This document shows positions 7,970 through 17,536 of a stretch of 64,000 nt of DNA, one piece after another. The DNA comes from Tellurirhabdus bombi. Its GTDB lineage: Bacteria > Bacteroidota > Bacteroidia > Cytophagales > Spirosomataceae. The stretch's first letter is position 1; each line of letters begins with the position of its first letter. The notes beneath the pieces were generated by a model. It saw only the letters and a list, made by a program, of their open reading frames with translations, was not told the DNA's origin and ran no database searches. Location: contig NZ_CP090557.1 in assembly GCF_021484805.1 (NCBI RefSeq), forward strand, positions 4,228,001 through 4,292,000, read 5' to 3'. The translations under genes were made by a program, and so were the position numbers.

Positions 7970-8662
7970 ATGAAAACAAGCAATAAACTTCTGATTGGTT
8001 TGCTGGCGGTTGTCGTGCTTGCCATGTTCGGTTTCAACACAGTGCTGAAATCGGAGTACAAAAAAATAGATTTAACGGATGAGTTTTATGGGTTCGACCG
8101 GCAGACTGTAGCTCCCTTCAAGGTAATTAAAATTGAAGGCAGTAACCACCAATTCGTGGAAATTCGGTCCGGCAAAGACTATGCCTTCCGTTTAGAAAAA
8201 CACCATCAGGAAGATTCCAAGGTCACTCATCGCGTTGTTGGTGACACGTTGGTGGTAACCATACCCATTCCGAAAGATTACCGACCTTACGAAGCAGGTA
8301 CTTCCTCTAGATGGGGGAAACCAGTTGCTTACATCATTGCCCCGTCCCTTGAAGGCATTCGGGTTAGTGGTGCGACGGGTAAACTAGCGAATTGGCAAGC
8401 TAATGACCTGAATGTAATTGTTAGTGACTCGGCAGGTGGTTTGCTGCTCGAAAAAACGAATATCCGCAATCTACGGGCAACTGTTGAAAAGACTAGTTTA
8501 TTAGAAGCTGGCAGACCAAATCAGATTGGAAACGCTACCATATCGGTAAAAAACAACGCTCGTTTCATAAGCCGAACCGCGCAGATTGATGCACTATCCG
8601 TGCAGGCAGACACCTCCGCTATGGTCGAGCTTCCTGGTGCATTGTTGTCTAAACTCAAATAA
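7970..8662 (+). CDS. Membrane-anchored beta-rich protein, GIN/DUF2807-like
   Basis: 230 aa. One N-terminal hydrophobic helix (LLIGLLAVVVLAMFGF, about 8-23) acts as uncleaved anchor or signal. The rest is beta-rich with repeated short strands (for example IRVSGATGKLANWQANDLNV, LRATVEKTSLLEAG, ISVKNNARFISR), as in head-GIN/DUF2807 adhesin-like domains common in Bacteroidota. Placed 27 bp after the GntR gene, so co-transcribed with the ABC exporter and probably part of the same envelope response. No catalytic residues are recognised. Confidence 0.6.
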   Translation: MKTSNKLLIGLLAVVVLAMFGFNTVLKSEYKKIDLTDEFYGFDRQTVAPFKVIKIEGSNHQFVEIRSGKDYAFRLEKHHQEDSKVTHRVVGDTLVVTIPIPKDYRPYEAGTSSRWGKPVAYIIAPSLEGIRVSGATGKLANWQANDLNVIVSDSAGGLLLEKTNIRNLRATVEKTSLLEAGRPNQIGNATISVKNNARFISRTAQIDALSVQADTSAMVELPGALLSKLK

Positions 8663-8668
8663 TTTGAA

Positions 8669-8708
8669 TTGCGCGGTGGCGGTTTGGCCCGCCACCGCGC
8701 AACTTTTT
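8669..8708. terminator. Bidirectional rho-independent terminator
   Basis: Arms TTGCGCGGTGGCGG (8669-8682) and CCGCCACCGCGCAA (8689-8702) form a perfect 14-bp stem with a 6-nt loop, then CTTTTT. It serves the ABC operon on the plus strand; the convergent GH88 gene ends at 8707, inside its tail. Confidence 0.85.
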
Positions 8709-9855
8709 ACCACTTCATTTTAATCACTTCGGAACCTGCCAGCAAGTAAGCGCCCGTCCCGTACACCTCCCAGCTTTCGGCGCTGAAATTCCGGCGGGGA
8801 TCGGCGCCGATGGGCTGCACCCAACCTACCCGACCTTCGGGGGATACCAGCGTATTGAGGCCCTCCCAGGCTTTTTTCACAATCGGCTGGTATTTGGCTT
8901 TGTCCAGAACGCCCTGATTCACACCCCAGGCCAGTGCGTAGCAAAAGAACCCTGAGCCGCTGCCTTCTCCACCGGGATAGGATTCAGGGTCGAGCAAACT
9001 GGCCCGCCACAAGCCGTCGGCTTGTTGCAGCGTAATGATTTTTTCGGCCATCTGCTTGTACATGGTTACGTAATAATCGCGGTTCGAATAGTTTTTAGGC
9101 AGTTCATCCAGCAGACGCACCAGACCACCCATCACCCAGCCATTCCCGCGCGACCAGAAAATTTTCTTGCCGTTTGCTTCGCGTTTGCCTTCGCCCTGCG
9201 CATTGATCAAATACGAGGCATCACGCGCAAAAAGGTGTTCTTCCTGGTTATACAGCAGGTCGTAGGTTTCTTTGAATAGCTTATCGTTAAGGGTATAATA
9301 GGAAGGATCTTTGAGCGTCGTACCCAGCTTGGCTAACGTTGGTGGGGCCATAAACAAAGCGTCGCACCACCACCAAATAATGCCGTGCTGCCGGATTTCC
9401 CGCCCCGGAACACTCTGCATGCGTTGCACGGTATCAATAGTCGGCTGAATCATCCGACGATCTTTTTTCTGGCGGTACAAATCAATGTAGGTTTGGCTAA
9501 TGGCAATATCATCCGCGTGGTCGTACCGTCGGCCGGGTTTCCAGTTGGTTCGATTGCCCAGTGCCATGAGCGAATCCAGGATGGTTTTCGATTTAGTTGT
9601 TTGGTAGGCTGCAACAACTCCCGCATAAAACGCTCCGTTCGTCCAGTCGGTTGGGTTATGTTTCGGGTTTTTGAGTTGCCACTCCGTCACCTTCTGCATG
9701 TTGGCTTTGATCACATCCTTTTTGAAGATATCATCAGCCGCTTTAGCGGTTGACGCCCGAACGGGTTTATCATTCCCTGGCTCATAAGCATAAGCAGGCA
9801 TGGCTCCGTGCAGCAGTGCACACAAGGCAAGCGAATAAAATACTTGTTTCTTCAT
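8707..9855 (-). CDS. Glycoside hydrolase family 88/105 (unsaturated glucuronyl/rhamnogalacturonyl hydrolase)
   Basis: 382 aa. Signal peptide about 1-23 (ending PAYA/YEP), so periplasmic or secreted. The (alpha/alpha)6 catalytic region shows YDHADD at 111-116 and WWWCDALFMAPP, where Asp165 matches the general acid of YteR-type GH105 enzymes, and FWSRGNGWVMGGL. Family enzymes remove the unsaturated sugar left by polysaccharide lyases from pectin or glycosaminoglycan oligosaccharides by hydrating the vinyl ether. Telling GH88 from GH105 needs a tree; length and motifs favour GH105. No lyase or SusCD pair lies beside it. Confidence 0.85.
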   Translation of the reverse strand: MKKQVFYSLALCALLHGAMPAYAYEPGNDKPVRASTAKAADDIFKKDVIKANMQKVTEWQLKNPKHNPTDWTNGAFYAGVVAAYQTTKSKTILDSLMALGNRTNWKPGRRYDHADDIAISQTYIDLYRQKKDRRMIQPTIDTVQRMQSVPGREIRQHGIIWWWCDALFMAPPTLAKLGTTLKDPSYYTLNDKLFKETYDLLYNQEEHLFARDASYLINAQGEGKREANGKKIFWSRGNGWVMGGLVRLLDELPKNYSNRDYYVTMYKQMAEKIITLQQADGLWRASLLDPESYPGGEGSGSGFFCYALAWGVNQGVLDKAKYQPIVKKAWEGLNTLVSPEGRVGWVQPIGADPRRNFSAESWEVYGTGAYLLAGSEVIKMKW

Positions 9856-10059
9856 AGTAACGAATTAGAGGATAAGACTTATTTGCGGGTGCCGAACAGG
9901 CCAGCAACCGCCGTTTGCATCCTGATAAGCTCAATTAAACGGTAGTCTACTTGGCCCCTTTGCCAGTTTTTTGGCTCCGATCCCGACAAGTCTTGCAGAT
10001 GTACAATCTTTTTTGCTCTTTTCCCCGTTATACAGCTACCGCAACATTCCGTAATTTGA

Positions 10060-11724
10060 ATGACCAACCTTGAAGTAATCTTAATTTTAATGGCCGTCCT
10101 GGCCGCCCTGTCTTCGGTAACCAATAAGCTAAAGATCCCTTATCCAGTTCTTTTGGTTATTGCGGGCCTAATCATTGGTTTTATTCCTGGTATACCCGAC
10201 ATTAATGTTCCTCCCGACCTTATTTTTCTGATTTTCCTACCGCCTTTGCTGTATGACGCGGCGGGCAATGTTTCCTGGCACGAGTTCAAAAAATACCGCC
10301 GTCCCATCTCGACGCTGGCTATTTGGCTGGTTTTCTTTACAACCACGGCGGTTGCGGTAGTTGCGCATTACTGCATACCTGGATTTAGCTGGCCGCTGGC
10401 TTTCGTACTGGGTGCCATTGTTTCTCCGCCGGACGCGGTGGCTGCCACAAGTGCCACCAAAGGACTAGGATTGCCCAAGCGGGTGCTGGCCATTCTGGAA
10501 GGGGAAAGCCTCGTGAATGATGCCTCTGCGCTGGTTGCCTACCGCTATGCCGTGGCTGCTGTGCTGAGTGGGACCTTTGTGCTCTGGCAAGCTAGTTTCC
10601 AGTTTTTGCTGGTGGCAGGCGGAGGCATTGCCGTAGGGCTGGCCATTGGGTATGTATTCAGCCGCATTCATAATTATCTGCTGGATAATGCCACTATTGA
10701 GACCACGCTAACCATTCTAAAACCCTTTGTTTCCTACCTTCTCGCTGAACACCTGGGCTTTTCGGGCGTACTGGCGGTGGTCTCAACAGGTTTGTTTATA
10801 TCCTGGCGCTCCCACGAAATCTATTCTTTTCAGACCCGCATCCAGATTAACGGCTTTTGGAACATCCTGATTTTTTTGCTTAATGGCTTTGTTTTCATCA
10901 TCATCGGCTCGCAGTTACCCATCATCCTGAAAGGGTTAGGAAACGATTCTTTGCCGAGCTTATTTGGTTATGGCTTGCTGATCAGCTTTGTGGCCATTGC
11001 GGCCCGCATCGCCTGGATTTTTCCTCTTTCCTATTTTTCTTCGCTTTTTCGGAAGCTGAAAAACAAAAACGGTGAAGTAATCAACCCCAGTAAAAATGAG
11101 CTATTTATCATCTCCTGGGCTGGTATGCGGGGCGTTGTTTCGCTGGCAACTGGCTTGGGCCTTCCCCTAACGCTAACCAACGGCGAAGCCTTCCCGCAGC
11201 GGAACGTCATTTTGCTTTTTACGTTCATCGTTATCTTTGTTACCCTGGTACTTCAGGGTTTAACCCTTCCTTTTTTGGTTCGTAAGCTGAAAGTGCAGGA
11301 ATCAGAAGCGGAGACTTGGGACGAAGAAAAACGGCTTCGGCTCGCCATGGCGAGAAGTTCTATTTTCTTCATAGAAAGTGAGTTATCGCTGAATCTTCCC
11401 GATCAGGTGTTGAATGACCTTAAGGAAATGTTTGAACACCAGATCAATTACCTCAATGGCGTCGTGCGATTGGGGGATAAACCCAAAAAAGGCGAAGATT
11501 TAGAAGCCACAACCATTTTTCGGCAGTATCTCGCCAGTGAGTCACAGATCCTTGACCACCAGCGAAATACGATTATTCGCTGGCACAAAGAAGGCACGTT
11601 CAGTGAAGAAGCCATTCGTAACATAGAGCAGGAACTAGACATTCGCAGTTTGAACCTGGAAGCACAGCAAAAGCGTTTGACAACGCCCAACATGCCGGGG
11701 TCATCGCAGCGGCTAACTTCCTAA
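10060..11724 (+). CDS. Na+/H+ antiporter, CPA1 family
   Basis: 554 aa. About 12 membrane helices in the first 400 residues, with CPA1 landmarks GAIVSPPDAVAATSATKG (near 127) and the ion-binding EGESLVNDASALVAYRYA segment carrying the Asn-Asp pair. A cytoplasmic tail of about 140 residues (from RKLKVQESEAETWDEEKR) is mostly charged helix, as in the YjcE/NhaP group. It exchanges Na+ (or K+) for protons across the inner membrane. It stands alone, with a perfect terminator directly behind it. Confidence 0.9.
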   Translation: MTNLEVILILMAVLAALSSVTNKLKIPYPVLLVIAGLIIGFIPGIPDINVPPDLIFLIFLPPLLYDAAGNVSWHEFKKYRRPISTLAIWLVFFTTTAVAVVAHYCIPGFSWPLAFVLGAIVSPPDAVAATSATKGLGLPKRVLAILEGESLVNDASALVAYRYAVAAVLSGTFVLWQASFQFLLVAGGGIAVGLAIGYVFSRIHNYLLDNATIETTLTILKPFVSYLLAEHLGFSGVLAVVSTGLFISWRSHEIYSFQTRIQINGFWNILIFLLNGFVFIIIGSQLPIILKGLGNDSLPSLFGYGLLISFVAIAARIAWIFPLSYFSSLFRKLKNKNGEVINPSKNELFIISWAGMRGVVSLATGLGLPLTLTNGEAFPQRNVILLFTFIVIFVTLVLQGLTLPFLVRKLKVQESEAETWDEEKRLRLAMARSSIFFIESELSLNLPDQVLNDLKEMFEHQINYLNGVVRLGDKPKKGEDLEATTIFRQYLASESQILDHQRNTIIRWHKEGTFSEEAIRNIEQELDIRSLNLEAQQKRLTTPNMPGSSQRLTS

Positions 11725-11766
11725 CCAAACAAAAAGCCGGGCTGTCCAGTCCGGCTTTTTGTTTGG
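11725..11766. terminator. Bidirectional terminator, perfect 16-bp stem
   Basis: CCAAACAAAAAGCCGG (11725-11740) and CCGGCTTTTTGTTTGG (11751-11766) are exact complements around a 10-nt loop. A-rich and T-rich arms give a U run in either direction. It separates the antiporter gene from the convergent DUF6600 gene. Confidence 0.9.
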
Positions 11767-11778
11767 TATTGGTTTGAT

Positions 11779-13056
11779 TTACCGGGGTCCTCTACTACCC
11801 CGGCCCTGCCCACCTGGAGCAGCTTCCGGCTGGCTCTGATTCTGTCCGGGTGCGCGCTCCTGCATCTGAATGCGCGGCTGCACGGGCACTACCCGCCCCT
11901 CGCTGTTTTGCCGATCACCGCGGTATTGGGGAACGGTCCGCCCGCCCGACGGAGCCTCGGCGTTCGGCGCATAATTCGGTCTTTCTCGCGGAGACTCATT
12001 ACCGCCACGCGAATTATTCCGGTTATTTTCTGGCCGATTCCACTCGTTTGTATTGGGTCGATTTTCTGGCTGATTCCAGTTATTGGGTGCATCCCGCCGC
12101 TCATTAGGGCGGTTCCAATTGTTATTTTGGGGCGTATAGGTGCCCCGGTCATTGGCTCGATTTCCATTGTTGATCGACCCGTTGTTACGACGATTCTCCA
12201 AGTCTGTATCTCTGTTCCGATAGCCTCCATTAGGGGCATCCCGACGGTCATCTGGCCGGTTCCAGTTGTTGTTCGACCAGTTATCGCGCTGATTATTTCG
12301 GTACGCATTTCGGTTATCCCGCTCACCGCGCGAATAGCCGCTGCGCCAGTTTCCGGCTATGTTTGGTCGGTAAAACCCAACGGCTCCGCTCCGAATTTCC
12401 GACCGCCCTGGCCGTCCCAGATTATCTACTCGGTAGATCGGTCCATTATGACGTGGGCCGTATGAATAAACCCGATTGTTGTTTCGGTAATAATTATTGA
12501 TAATCGTCGTCTGGTTGTAAATAGTTACAACGCGTGGCCGGGGAACGTAATAGCTGTAAATCCGTGGATGCGAAATGTATGTCTGCGGAACAAAAACCCA
12601 GAAATTAGACGGTATATTGATCGAGACATTCACGCCAATGCCTGGTCCTAGCGGTGCCCAACCGTAATAACCACCACCCGAACGCCAGCTTACCCAGGCT
12701 GGTCCCCACTCATCGCCCGGTACCCAGGCCCATCCATTGTAGTCATCGTAAAACCAACGTCCGTAGTGAAAAGGCGCCCATCCCCAGGGATAATCGGAAA
12801 CCCAGGTATTGCCATATTCGGTCATTACCCAATGCCCATCGGTTGCGTACGGCTGGAAATCCCGGCCCACGTTGGGCGACCAGACTTCACCGTAGGTAGG
12901 GTGTTCCATCCAGCGGCCATAAGGAGCCAGTTCATCGTAAAAATCATCAACAGGCATACCCATCCCTGGCTGTGCAACGGCTTCCAGAGAAGCAACCGAA
13001 CCCGCGACCAGGAAGGCAAGCAGGAAAAGGAAGCGTAATTTATGAACTGCTTTCAT
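11779..13056 (-). CDS. Secreted DUF6600 protein with Asn/Arg-rich tail
   Basis: 425 aa. Signal peptide about 1-28 (ending AVA/QPG). Residues about 35-140 hold closely spaced Trp/Tyr/Gly motifs (APYGRWMEHPTYGEVWSP, YPWGWAPFHYGRW, GWAWVPGDEWGPAWVSW, GGGYYGWAPLGPG) that define DUF6600 in Bacteroidota and Proteobacteria. The second half (about 225-425) is low complexity, dominated by Asn, Arg, Gly and Pro with recurring NNWNRP-like units. Role unknown; envelope-associated by its signal peptide. Confidence 0.8.
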   Translation of the reverse strand: MKAVHKLRFLFLLAFLVAGSVASLEAVAQPGMGMPVDDFYDELAPYGRWMEHPTYGEVWSPNVGRDFQPYATDGHWVMTEYGNTWVSDYPWGWAPFHYGRWFYDDYNGWAWVPGDEWGPAWVSWRSGGGYYGWAPLGPGIGVNVSINIPSNFWVFVPQTYISHPRIYSYYVPRPRVVTIYNQTTIINNYYRNNNRVYSYGPRHNGPIYRVDNLGRPGRSEIRSGAVGFYRPNIAGNWRSGYSRGERDNRNAYRNNQRDNWSNNNWNRPDDRRDAPNGGYRNRDTDLENRRNNGSINNGNRANDRGTYTPQNNNWNRPNERRDAPNNWNQPENRPNTNEWNRPENNRNNSRGGNESPRERPNYAPNAEAPSGGRTVPQYRGDRQNSEGRVVPVQPRIQMQERAPGQNQSQPEAAPGGQGRGSRGPR

Positions 13057-13243
13057 GGTCGACAGTGATTATAAAAGGTGATTTTTAATCGTTAGATACC
13101 TTGAAACACAAAAAGTTTAACGAAAGTTGATAATTTCTAAGCCCCTGTTTTTTCGAATTTTATTAAGTCGCAAAAGCACGCCTTATGCCTTACCTCTATC
13201 CAATTTTTTGTAACTTGGATCAAAATCAATCCTATCGAAATCA

Positions 13244-13705
13244 ATGGCTCTTTTCAAGCTGCAAATCAACGGCCGGAGCTACCAAACCGAGGCGGAGCCA
13301 GATACGCCCTTATTGTGGGTTCTGCGCGATCACCTGGGCCTGGTTGGCACGAAATACGGCTGCGGCATTGCCATGTGTGGTGCCTGTACCGTTCACCTTA
13401 ACGGCGAAGCAACACGCTCCTGCGTCCTGCCGGTTTCATCCATCGGCACAGGCAAAGTCACCACCATCGAGGGGCTTTCTAAAAACGGGGATCATCCGGT
13501 TCAGAAAGCCTGGGACGAAATCGACGTAGCCCAGTGTGGTTACTGCCAGGCCGGACAAATCATGGCGGCGGCGGCCCTCCTGAAGCGCAATCCTAAGCCC
13601 TCTAACGAAGAAATCGACGCTTCGATGTCCGGCAATATCTGTCGGTGTGGAACGTACCACCGCATTCGCGAAGCCGTAAAAGTGGCCGCCACCAAACCGA
13701 AATAG
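13244..13705 (+). CDS. (2Fe-2S) subunit of a molybdenum hydroxylase (IorA-like)
   Basis: 153 aa. Carries both 2Fe-2S clusters of xanthine-dehydrogenase-family small subunits: plant-type ferredoxin cysteines Cys40, Cys45, Cys48 and Cys60 ([15 protein letters not shown]), and the second four-cysteine set Cys98, Cys101, Cys133 and Cys135 ([14 protein letters not shown]). It passes electrons from the molybdenum site to an acceptor. The molybdopterin subunit starts 2 bp after its stop. The gene has no signal, so export would be by hitch-hiking on the Tat-bearing partner. Confidence 0.92.
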   Translation: MALFKLQINGRSYQTEAEPDTPLLWVLRDHLGLVGTKYGCGIAMCGACTVHLNGEATRSCVLPVSSIGTGKVTTIEGLSKNGDHPVQKAWDEIDVAQCGYCQAGQIMAAAALLKRNPKPSNEEIDASMSGNICRCGTYHRIREAVKVAATKPK

Positions 13706-13707
13706 CC

Positions 13708-15864
13708 ATGCAGACAATTCATCCAAGCAGACGGAATTTTCTTAAAATAGCCGCCGCAACCGGAGGGGGCCTGTTGCTCGGTTTCAACTGGACCGAAGCG
13801 GAAGCCGTTGCCGCTGTTGACGCCACTGCGGCCTCCACACTGGCAGCCTCCCGCGTGGCCCCGGGCGTTGGTTTTAATAGCTACCTGTCCATTAGTCCAC
13901 AGGGCATTATCACCATTCTGTCGCCTAACCCCGAAGTTGGACAAGGTATCAAAACGGCCTTCCCAATCATCGTCGCCGAGGAACTGGATGCCGACTGGAA
14001 AAAAGTCGTTGTGGAGCAGGCCCCGCTGGATACTAAAAAGTTTGAACGTCAAGTGGCCGGGGGTAGCGGCTCAATTCCCCACTCCTGGAAACGCCTCCGC
14101 GTAGCGGGTGCTACGGCCCGGCAAATGTTGCTAGAAGCCGCCGCCAAGCGCTGGAATGTACAAGCGTCGGAGTGCACGACCGATAAAGGGTTTGTGTTGC
14201 ATGCTGCTAGTAACCGAAAATTGAGTTACGGTGAATTAGCGACCGAAGCTGCCCAGCTTACCGCCCCCACGGATGTCAAATTGAAGGCCGAAAAAGACTT
14301 TAAACTGATCGGTCAGCATATCAAAAACGTGGATAACCCGGGCATATTGACCGGAAAACCGCTCTTTGGTCTGGATTTTTACCGGGAAGGCATGCTGTTC
14401 TCCATGATTCAGCGTCCGGCCTTTGGGTATAAACTAAAATCCGTTGATTCTGCCGCCGCGAAAGCCATGCCGGGCATTGTCAACGTGGTCACTTTCGGCA
14501 ATAATGTGGCCGTGGTTGGCAAATCAACCTGGCAGGTCAAGAAGGCCAAAGACGCGCTGAAAATCGACTGGGAGAAAGACGGTGAACTGGAAAGCACCGA
14601 CGACCATAACCGCCTCTTCAAAGAGATGCTCGATAGCACAAACGCTACCGTTCGTCGCAAGGACGGAAACGTTGAGGAGGCATTCAAAAACGCGGCGAAA
14701 GTGGTAAAGGCAGAATACCAATGTCCGTTCTTACCACATAACCCGCTGGAACCCATGAACTTTTTCGCCCACGTTCGGGCGGATGGAGTCGAACTAGTTG
14801 GCCCTACGCAAACGCCCGAACTTGCCCGCAGCGAGACGGCGAAGCTCCTCGGTATTGCCCCCGAAAAGGTAACCGTTGAGCTCACGCGCATGGGTGGTGG
14901 GTTTGGCCGCCGACTCAAAGCTGACTACGTGATTGAAGCCGTGCAGGTGTCCAAACTGGTCAATGCACCGGTAAAAGTGATCTGGACCCGCGAAGACGAC
15001 ATGACGGGGGGCAGCTACCGCCCCGCCGTTCGCTACCGCTTTGAAGCGGCCCTGGATGCCCAGAACAACCTGATTGGGTACAAACTCCGGGGAGCCAGCA
15101 TCAACGCCGGAAATGCAACCCGGGAGGATAACTTCCCGTCTGGCGCGGTCGATAACCTACTGATTGATAGCGTCGATCATAAATCCCCCATTACAACTGG
15201 TCCCTGGCGGGCGCCCATCACCAATTTCCTCGCCTTTGCCGAGCAATCATTTATTGATGAGATTTCGCAGGCGGCGGGCAAAGATCCCGTACAGTTTCGT
15301 CTGGAATTACTGGATAAAGCGAAGCAAAAACCAGTCGGCGCGATTAAATACGACGTTGATCGGATGAAAGGCGTTATTCAGATGGCGGCTGAGAAATCAG
15401 GCTGGGGCAAAAAGAAAAATGTCGCGCAGGGTTTCAGCGTTTACTTTTCGCACCGTTCGTACGTAGCCCAAGTTGGCGAAGTGAGCCTGCAAAAAGGCAA
15501 GCCCGTTTTACAAAAAGTTTATTCGGTTGCCGACTGTGGCATCGTGATTAACCAGAGCGGTGCGCAACAACAGGTAAGAGGCTGCATTGTGGATGGCATT
15601 GGTCATGCTATGTACGGGAATATCACGTTCAAGGACGGTATTCCCGAGCAGAAGAATTTTAACTCGTTTCGCCTTATTCGGCTGAATGAAGTTCCAGAAG
15701 TGGAGGTTCATTTCGTGCAGAATACCATTGAGCCAACGGGTCTGGGTGAGCCTTCGCTCCCGCCCGCCGGTGGTGCGGTTGCCAATGCACTTTTCAAGGC
15801 GACCGGAAAGCGCCTGCGGAGCCAGCCTTTCGCTGAGCAGGAAGGCTTCAAAGGCGTCTCGTAG
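13708..15864 (+). CDS. Molybdopterin-binding subunit of xanthine-dehydrogenase-family oxidoreductase (IorB-like)
   Basis: 718 aa from the ATG at 13708, chosen because it starts a Tat signal (SRRNFLKIAAATGGGLLLGF); the frame is open further upstream but only inside the preceding gene. Aldehyde/xanthine dehydrogenase domains follow, with GGGFGRRLKADYV and a C-terminal GLGEPSLPPAGGAVANALF block whose Glu is the expected catalytic base. The subunit is fused as in isoquinoline 1-oxidoreductase beta chains. No FAD subunit, cytochrome c or maturation gene is adjacent, typical of IorAB-type periplasmic enzymes using another acceptor. Substrate, probably an aldehyde or N-heterocycle, is not determinable. 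Confidence 0.9.
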   Translation: MQTIHPSRRNFLKIAAATGGGLLLGFNWTEAEAVAAVDATAASTLAASRVAPGVGFNSYLSISPQGIITILSPNPEVGQGIKTAFPIIVAEELDADWKKVVVEQAPLDTKKFERQVAGGSGSIPHSWKRLRVAGATARQMLLEAAAKRWNVQASECTTDKGFVLHAASNRKLSYGELATEAAQLTAPTDVKLKAEKDFKLIGQHIKNVDNPGILTGKPLFGLDFYREGMLFSMIQRPAFGYKLKSVDSAAAKAMPGIVNVVTFGNNVAVVGKSTWQVKKAKDALKIDWEKDGELESTDDHNRLFKEMLDSTNATVRRKDGNVEEAFKNAAKVVKAEYQCPFLPHNPLEPMNFFAHVRADGVELVGPTQTPELARSETAKLLGIAPEKVTVELTRMGGGFGRRLKADYVIEAVQVSKLVNAPVKVIWTREDDMTGGSYRPAVRYRFEAALDAQNNLIGYKLRGASINAGNATREDNFPSGAVDNLLIDSVDHKSPITTGPWRAPITNFLAFAEQSFIDEISQAAGKDPVQFRLELLDKAKQKPVGAIKYDVDRMKGVIQMAAEKSGWGKKKNVAQGFSVYFSHRSYVAQVGEVSLQKGKPVLQKVYSVADCGIVINQSGAQQQVRGCIVDGIGHAMYGNITFKDGIPEQKNFNSFRLIRLNEVPEVEVHFVQNTIEPTGLGEPSLPPAGGAVANALFKATGKRLRSQPFAEQEGFKGVS

Positions 15865-15887
15865 CTGATTCCAACAAGCTTGCTTCT

Positions 15888-15925
15888 GCCCTGTCGTACG
15901 GTTCTTTACGACAGGGCTTTTTTTT
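15888..15925 (+). terminator. Rho-independent terminator of the IorAB pair
   Basis: GCCCTGTCGTA (15888-15898) pairs perfectly with TACGACAGGGC (15907-15917) around an 8-nt loop and is followed by eight T (15918-15925). Confidence 0.9.
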
Positions 15926-16089
15926 GCCCACCCACTCAGCACGCGCGACCAGCCTTTTTTAAGGAAGCTACTTACAACTCCTGCGATAAGCCCAACTTCA
16001 GCTTCTTCCTTGTTGGCTTGCCAGTTAGCCAAAATCTCTAAACTCTATTCTTTCGTAAGTGTTATTGCACTAACTGCTTACCGGTTTTC

Positions 16090-16989
16090 ATGCTCCGTAT
16101 GTTACTTCTGCGCCTGCTCTGGCAAATTCCAACGATTGTTGTTCTTACTTTCCTGCTTCTTATTGTAGTTAACGAATATGTTCTTGCCAGACCGAGTCAA
16201 CGCGTGAAGGACATTCCGTATGTGTTCCCCAACAGCCCGGACTTTGATAAAGACCGCCATATTCTGGATGTCTACGCACCGCGCCGCACCTCCGCTTCGC
16301 CTCAGCCGGTGGTGGTGTTTATTCACGGCGGGAACTGGGACAGTGGCAATAAGAATATCTACAAATTTATTGGTCGGCGACTGGCCCGGCAAAACGTGGT
16401 GACGGTCATTATCAACTACCGTCTTTCGCCCCAGGTACAAGTGCCCGCCATGAGCAACGACTGCGCCCGAGCGGTGCTGTGGACCAGCCAGCACATCAGC
16501 GAATACGGCGGCGATCCAGCCCGCATTTTTGTGATGGGCCACTCGGCGGGCGGCGGGTTAGCGGCTTTACTGGCTACCAATGATGGTTTATTTACGCAAC
16601 TAGGTCTAAAGCAAAATCCAGTTAAAGGGGCCATCCTAGATGATCCGGCGGGATTGGATATGGCCGATTATCTGACCAAAATGGAGTATGCCAATGACGA
16701 ACAGTATCTAATTCCTTTTGGGAAGGAGCCAGGCGTTTGGCGTAACGTGTCTGCTCTGTATCACCTCCAAAAAGACAGTCCGCCCATGCTGCTGTACGTA
16801 GGCGGTCGCACGTATCCGAGTATCGCCAACAGCTCCCAGAAATTCCGTGAACGACTTGAGGCACTTGGCATTCAGCACCACTTTAAAATCTTACCCGGCA
16901 AAAAACACGTAGGTATGGCTACCCAGCTTTTCTGGAAAAACAACATCATTTACCAGGATTTACTGAAGCTTGTCCGCGCCAAACCTTGA
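16090..16989 (+). CDS. Alpha/beta hydrolase (carboxylesterase/kynurenine formamidase-like)
   Basis: 299 aa. An N-terminal membrane helix (LWQIPTIVVLTFLLLIVV, about 10-27) anchors it. The catalytic domain shows the oxyanion motif VVVFIHGGNWDSG, the nucleophile elbow GHSAGGG with its Ser near residue 155, and a late His in GKKHVGM. The HGG-GxSxG combination places it with the hormone-sensitive-lipase/esterase branch. Natural substrate unknown. Confidence 0.85.
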   Translation: MLRMLLLRLLWQIPTIVVLTFLLLIVVNEYVLARPSQRVKDIPYVFPNSPDFDKDRHILDVYAPRRTSASPQPVVVFIHGGNWDSGNKNIYKFIGRRLARQNVVTVIINYRLSPQVQVPAMSNDCARAVLWTSQHISEYGGDPARIFVMGHSAGGGLAALLATNDGLFTQLGLKQNPVKGAILDDPAGLDMADYLTKMEYANDEQYLIPFGKEPGVWRNVSALYHLQKDSPPMLLYVGGRTYPSIANSSQKFRERLEALGIQHHFKILPGKKHVGMATQLFWKNNIIYQDLLKLVRAKP

Positions 16990-17040
16990 AATCAAAAGGG
17001 CCCTTTTCGAAGTTTATGTAGCGTAACCGAAACAAAACCC

Positions 17041-17529
17041 ATGTTCCAAGCCGATTCAGCCAATCAGGAAACCCGGAAGCAGTTGCTTCAATTACTCAAA
17101 GGCGGCAACGCCCACCAATCGTTCGAAGATGCCGTGAAGGATTTGCCCGCTTCGTTGCGCGGTGTAAAACCGGACAAGCTCCCTTACAGCATCTGGCAAC
17201 TTGTGGAGCATATCCGCATTGCCCAGTGGGACATTCTGGAATTTTCCCGCGATCCTGCCCACCAATCGCCCGACTGGCCCGAAGGTTACTGGCCCAAAGA
17301 GCTGGCTCCGGCAGACGAAGCGGCCTGGGAACAGTCGTTAGCCCAAATTCAGAAAGATCAGGATTCTTTTATGGCTTTACTCAATGATCCTAACAACGAT
17401 TTATACACGCCTTTTCCGTACGGCGATGGCCAAAACCTGCTTCGAGAGGCACTGCTCATTGCAGATCATACCAGTTACCATACCGGCGAAATCATTATTA
17501 TCCGACGCTTACTGGATGCCTGGAAATGA
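17041..17529 (+). CDS. DinB-family four-helix protein
   Basis: 162 aa. DinB/YfiT-like four-helix bundle: VEHIRIAQWDILEFSRDP and a C-terminal DHTSYHTGEIIIIRRLL give the three-histidine metal site typical of the superfamily (one His in helix 2, two in the last helix). Many members are metal-dependent thiol transferases or have unknown function. It starts 51 bp after the esterase gene on the same strand. Confidence 0.8.
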   Translation: MFQADSANQETRKQLLQLLKGGNAHQSFEDAVKDLPASLRGVKPDKLPYSIWQLVEHIRIAQWDILEFSRDPAHQSPDWPEGYWPKELAPADEAAWEQSLAQIQKDQDSFMALLNDPNNDLYTPFPYGDGQNLLREALLIADHTSYHTGEIIIIRRLLDAWK

Positions 17530-17536
17530 GGTCAAC

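Noticed and set aside
11908-12465. 185-codon plus-strand frame rich in Ile/Val/Pro
   Set aside because: Exact antisense of the Asn/Arg/Trp-rich tail of the DUF6600 gene; its composition is a mirror of that tail.
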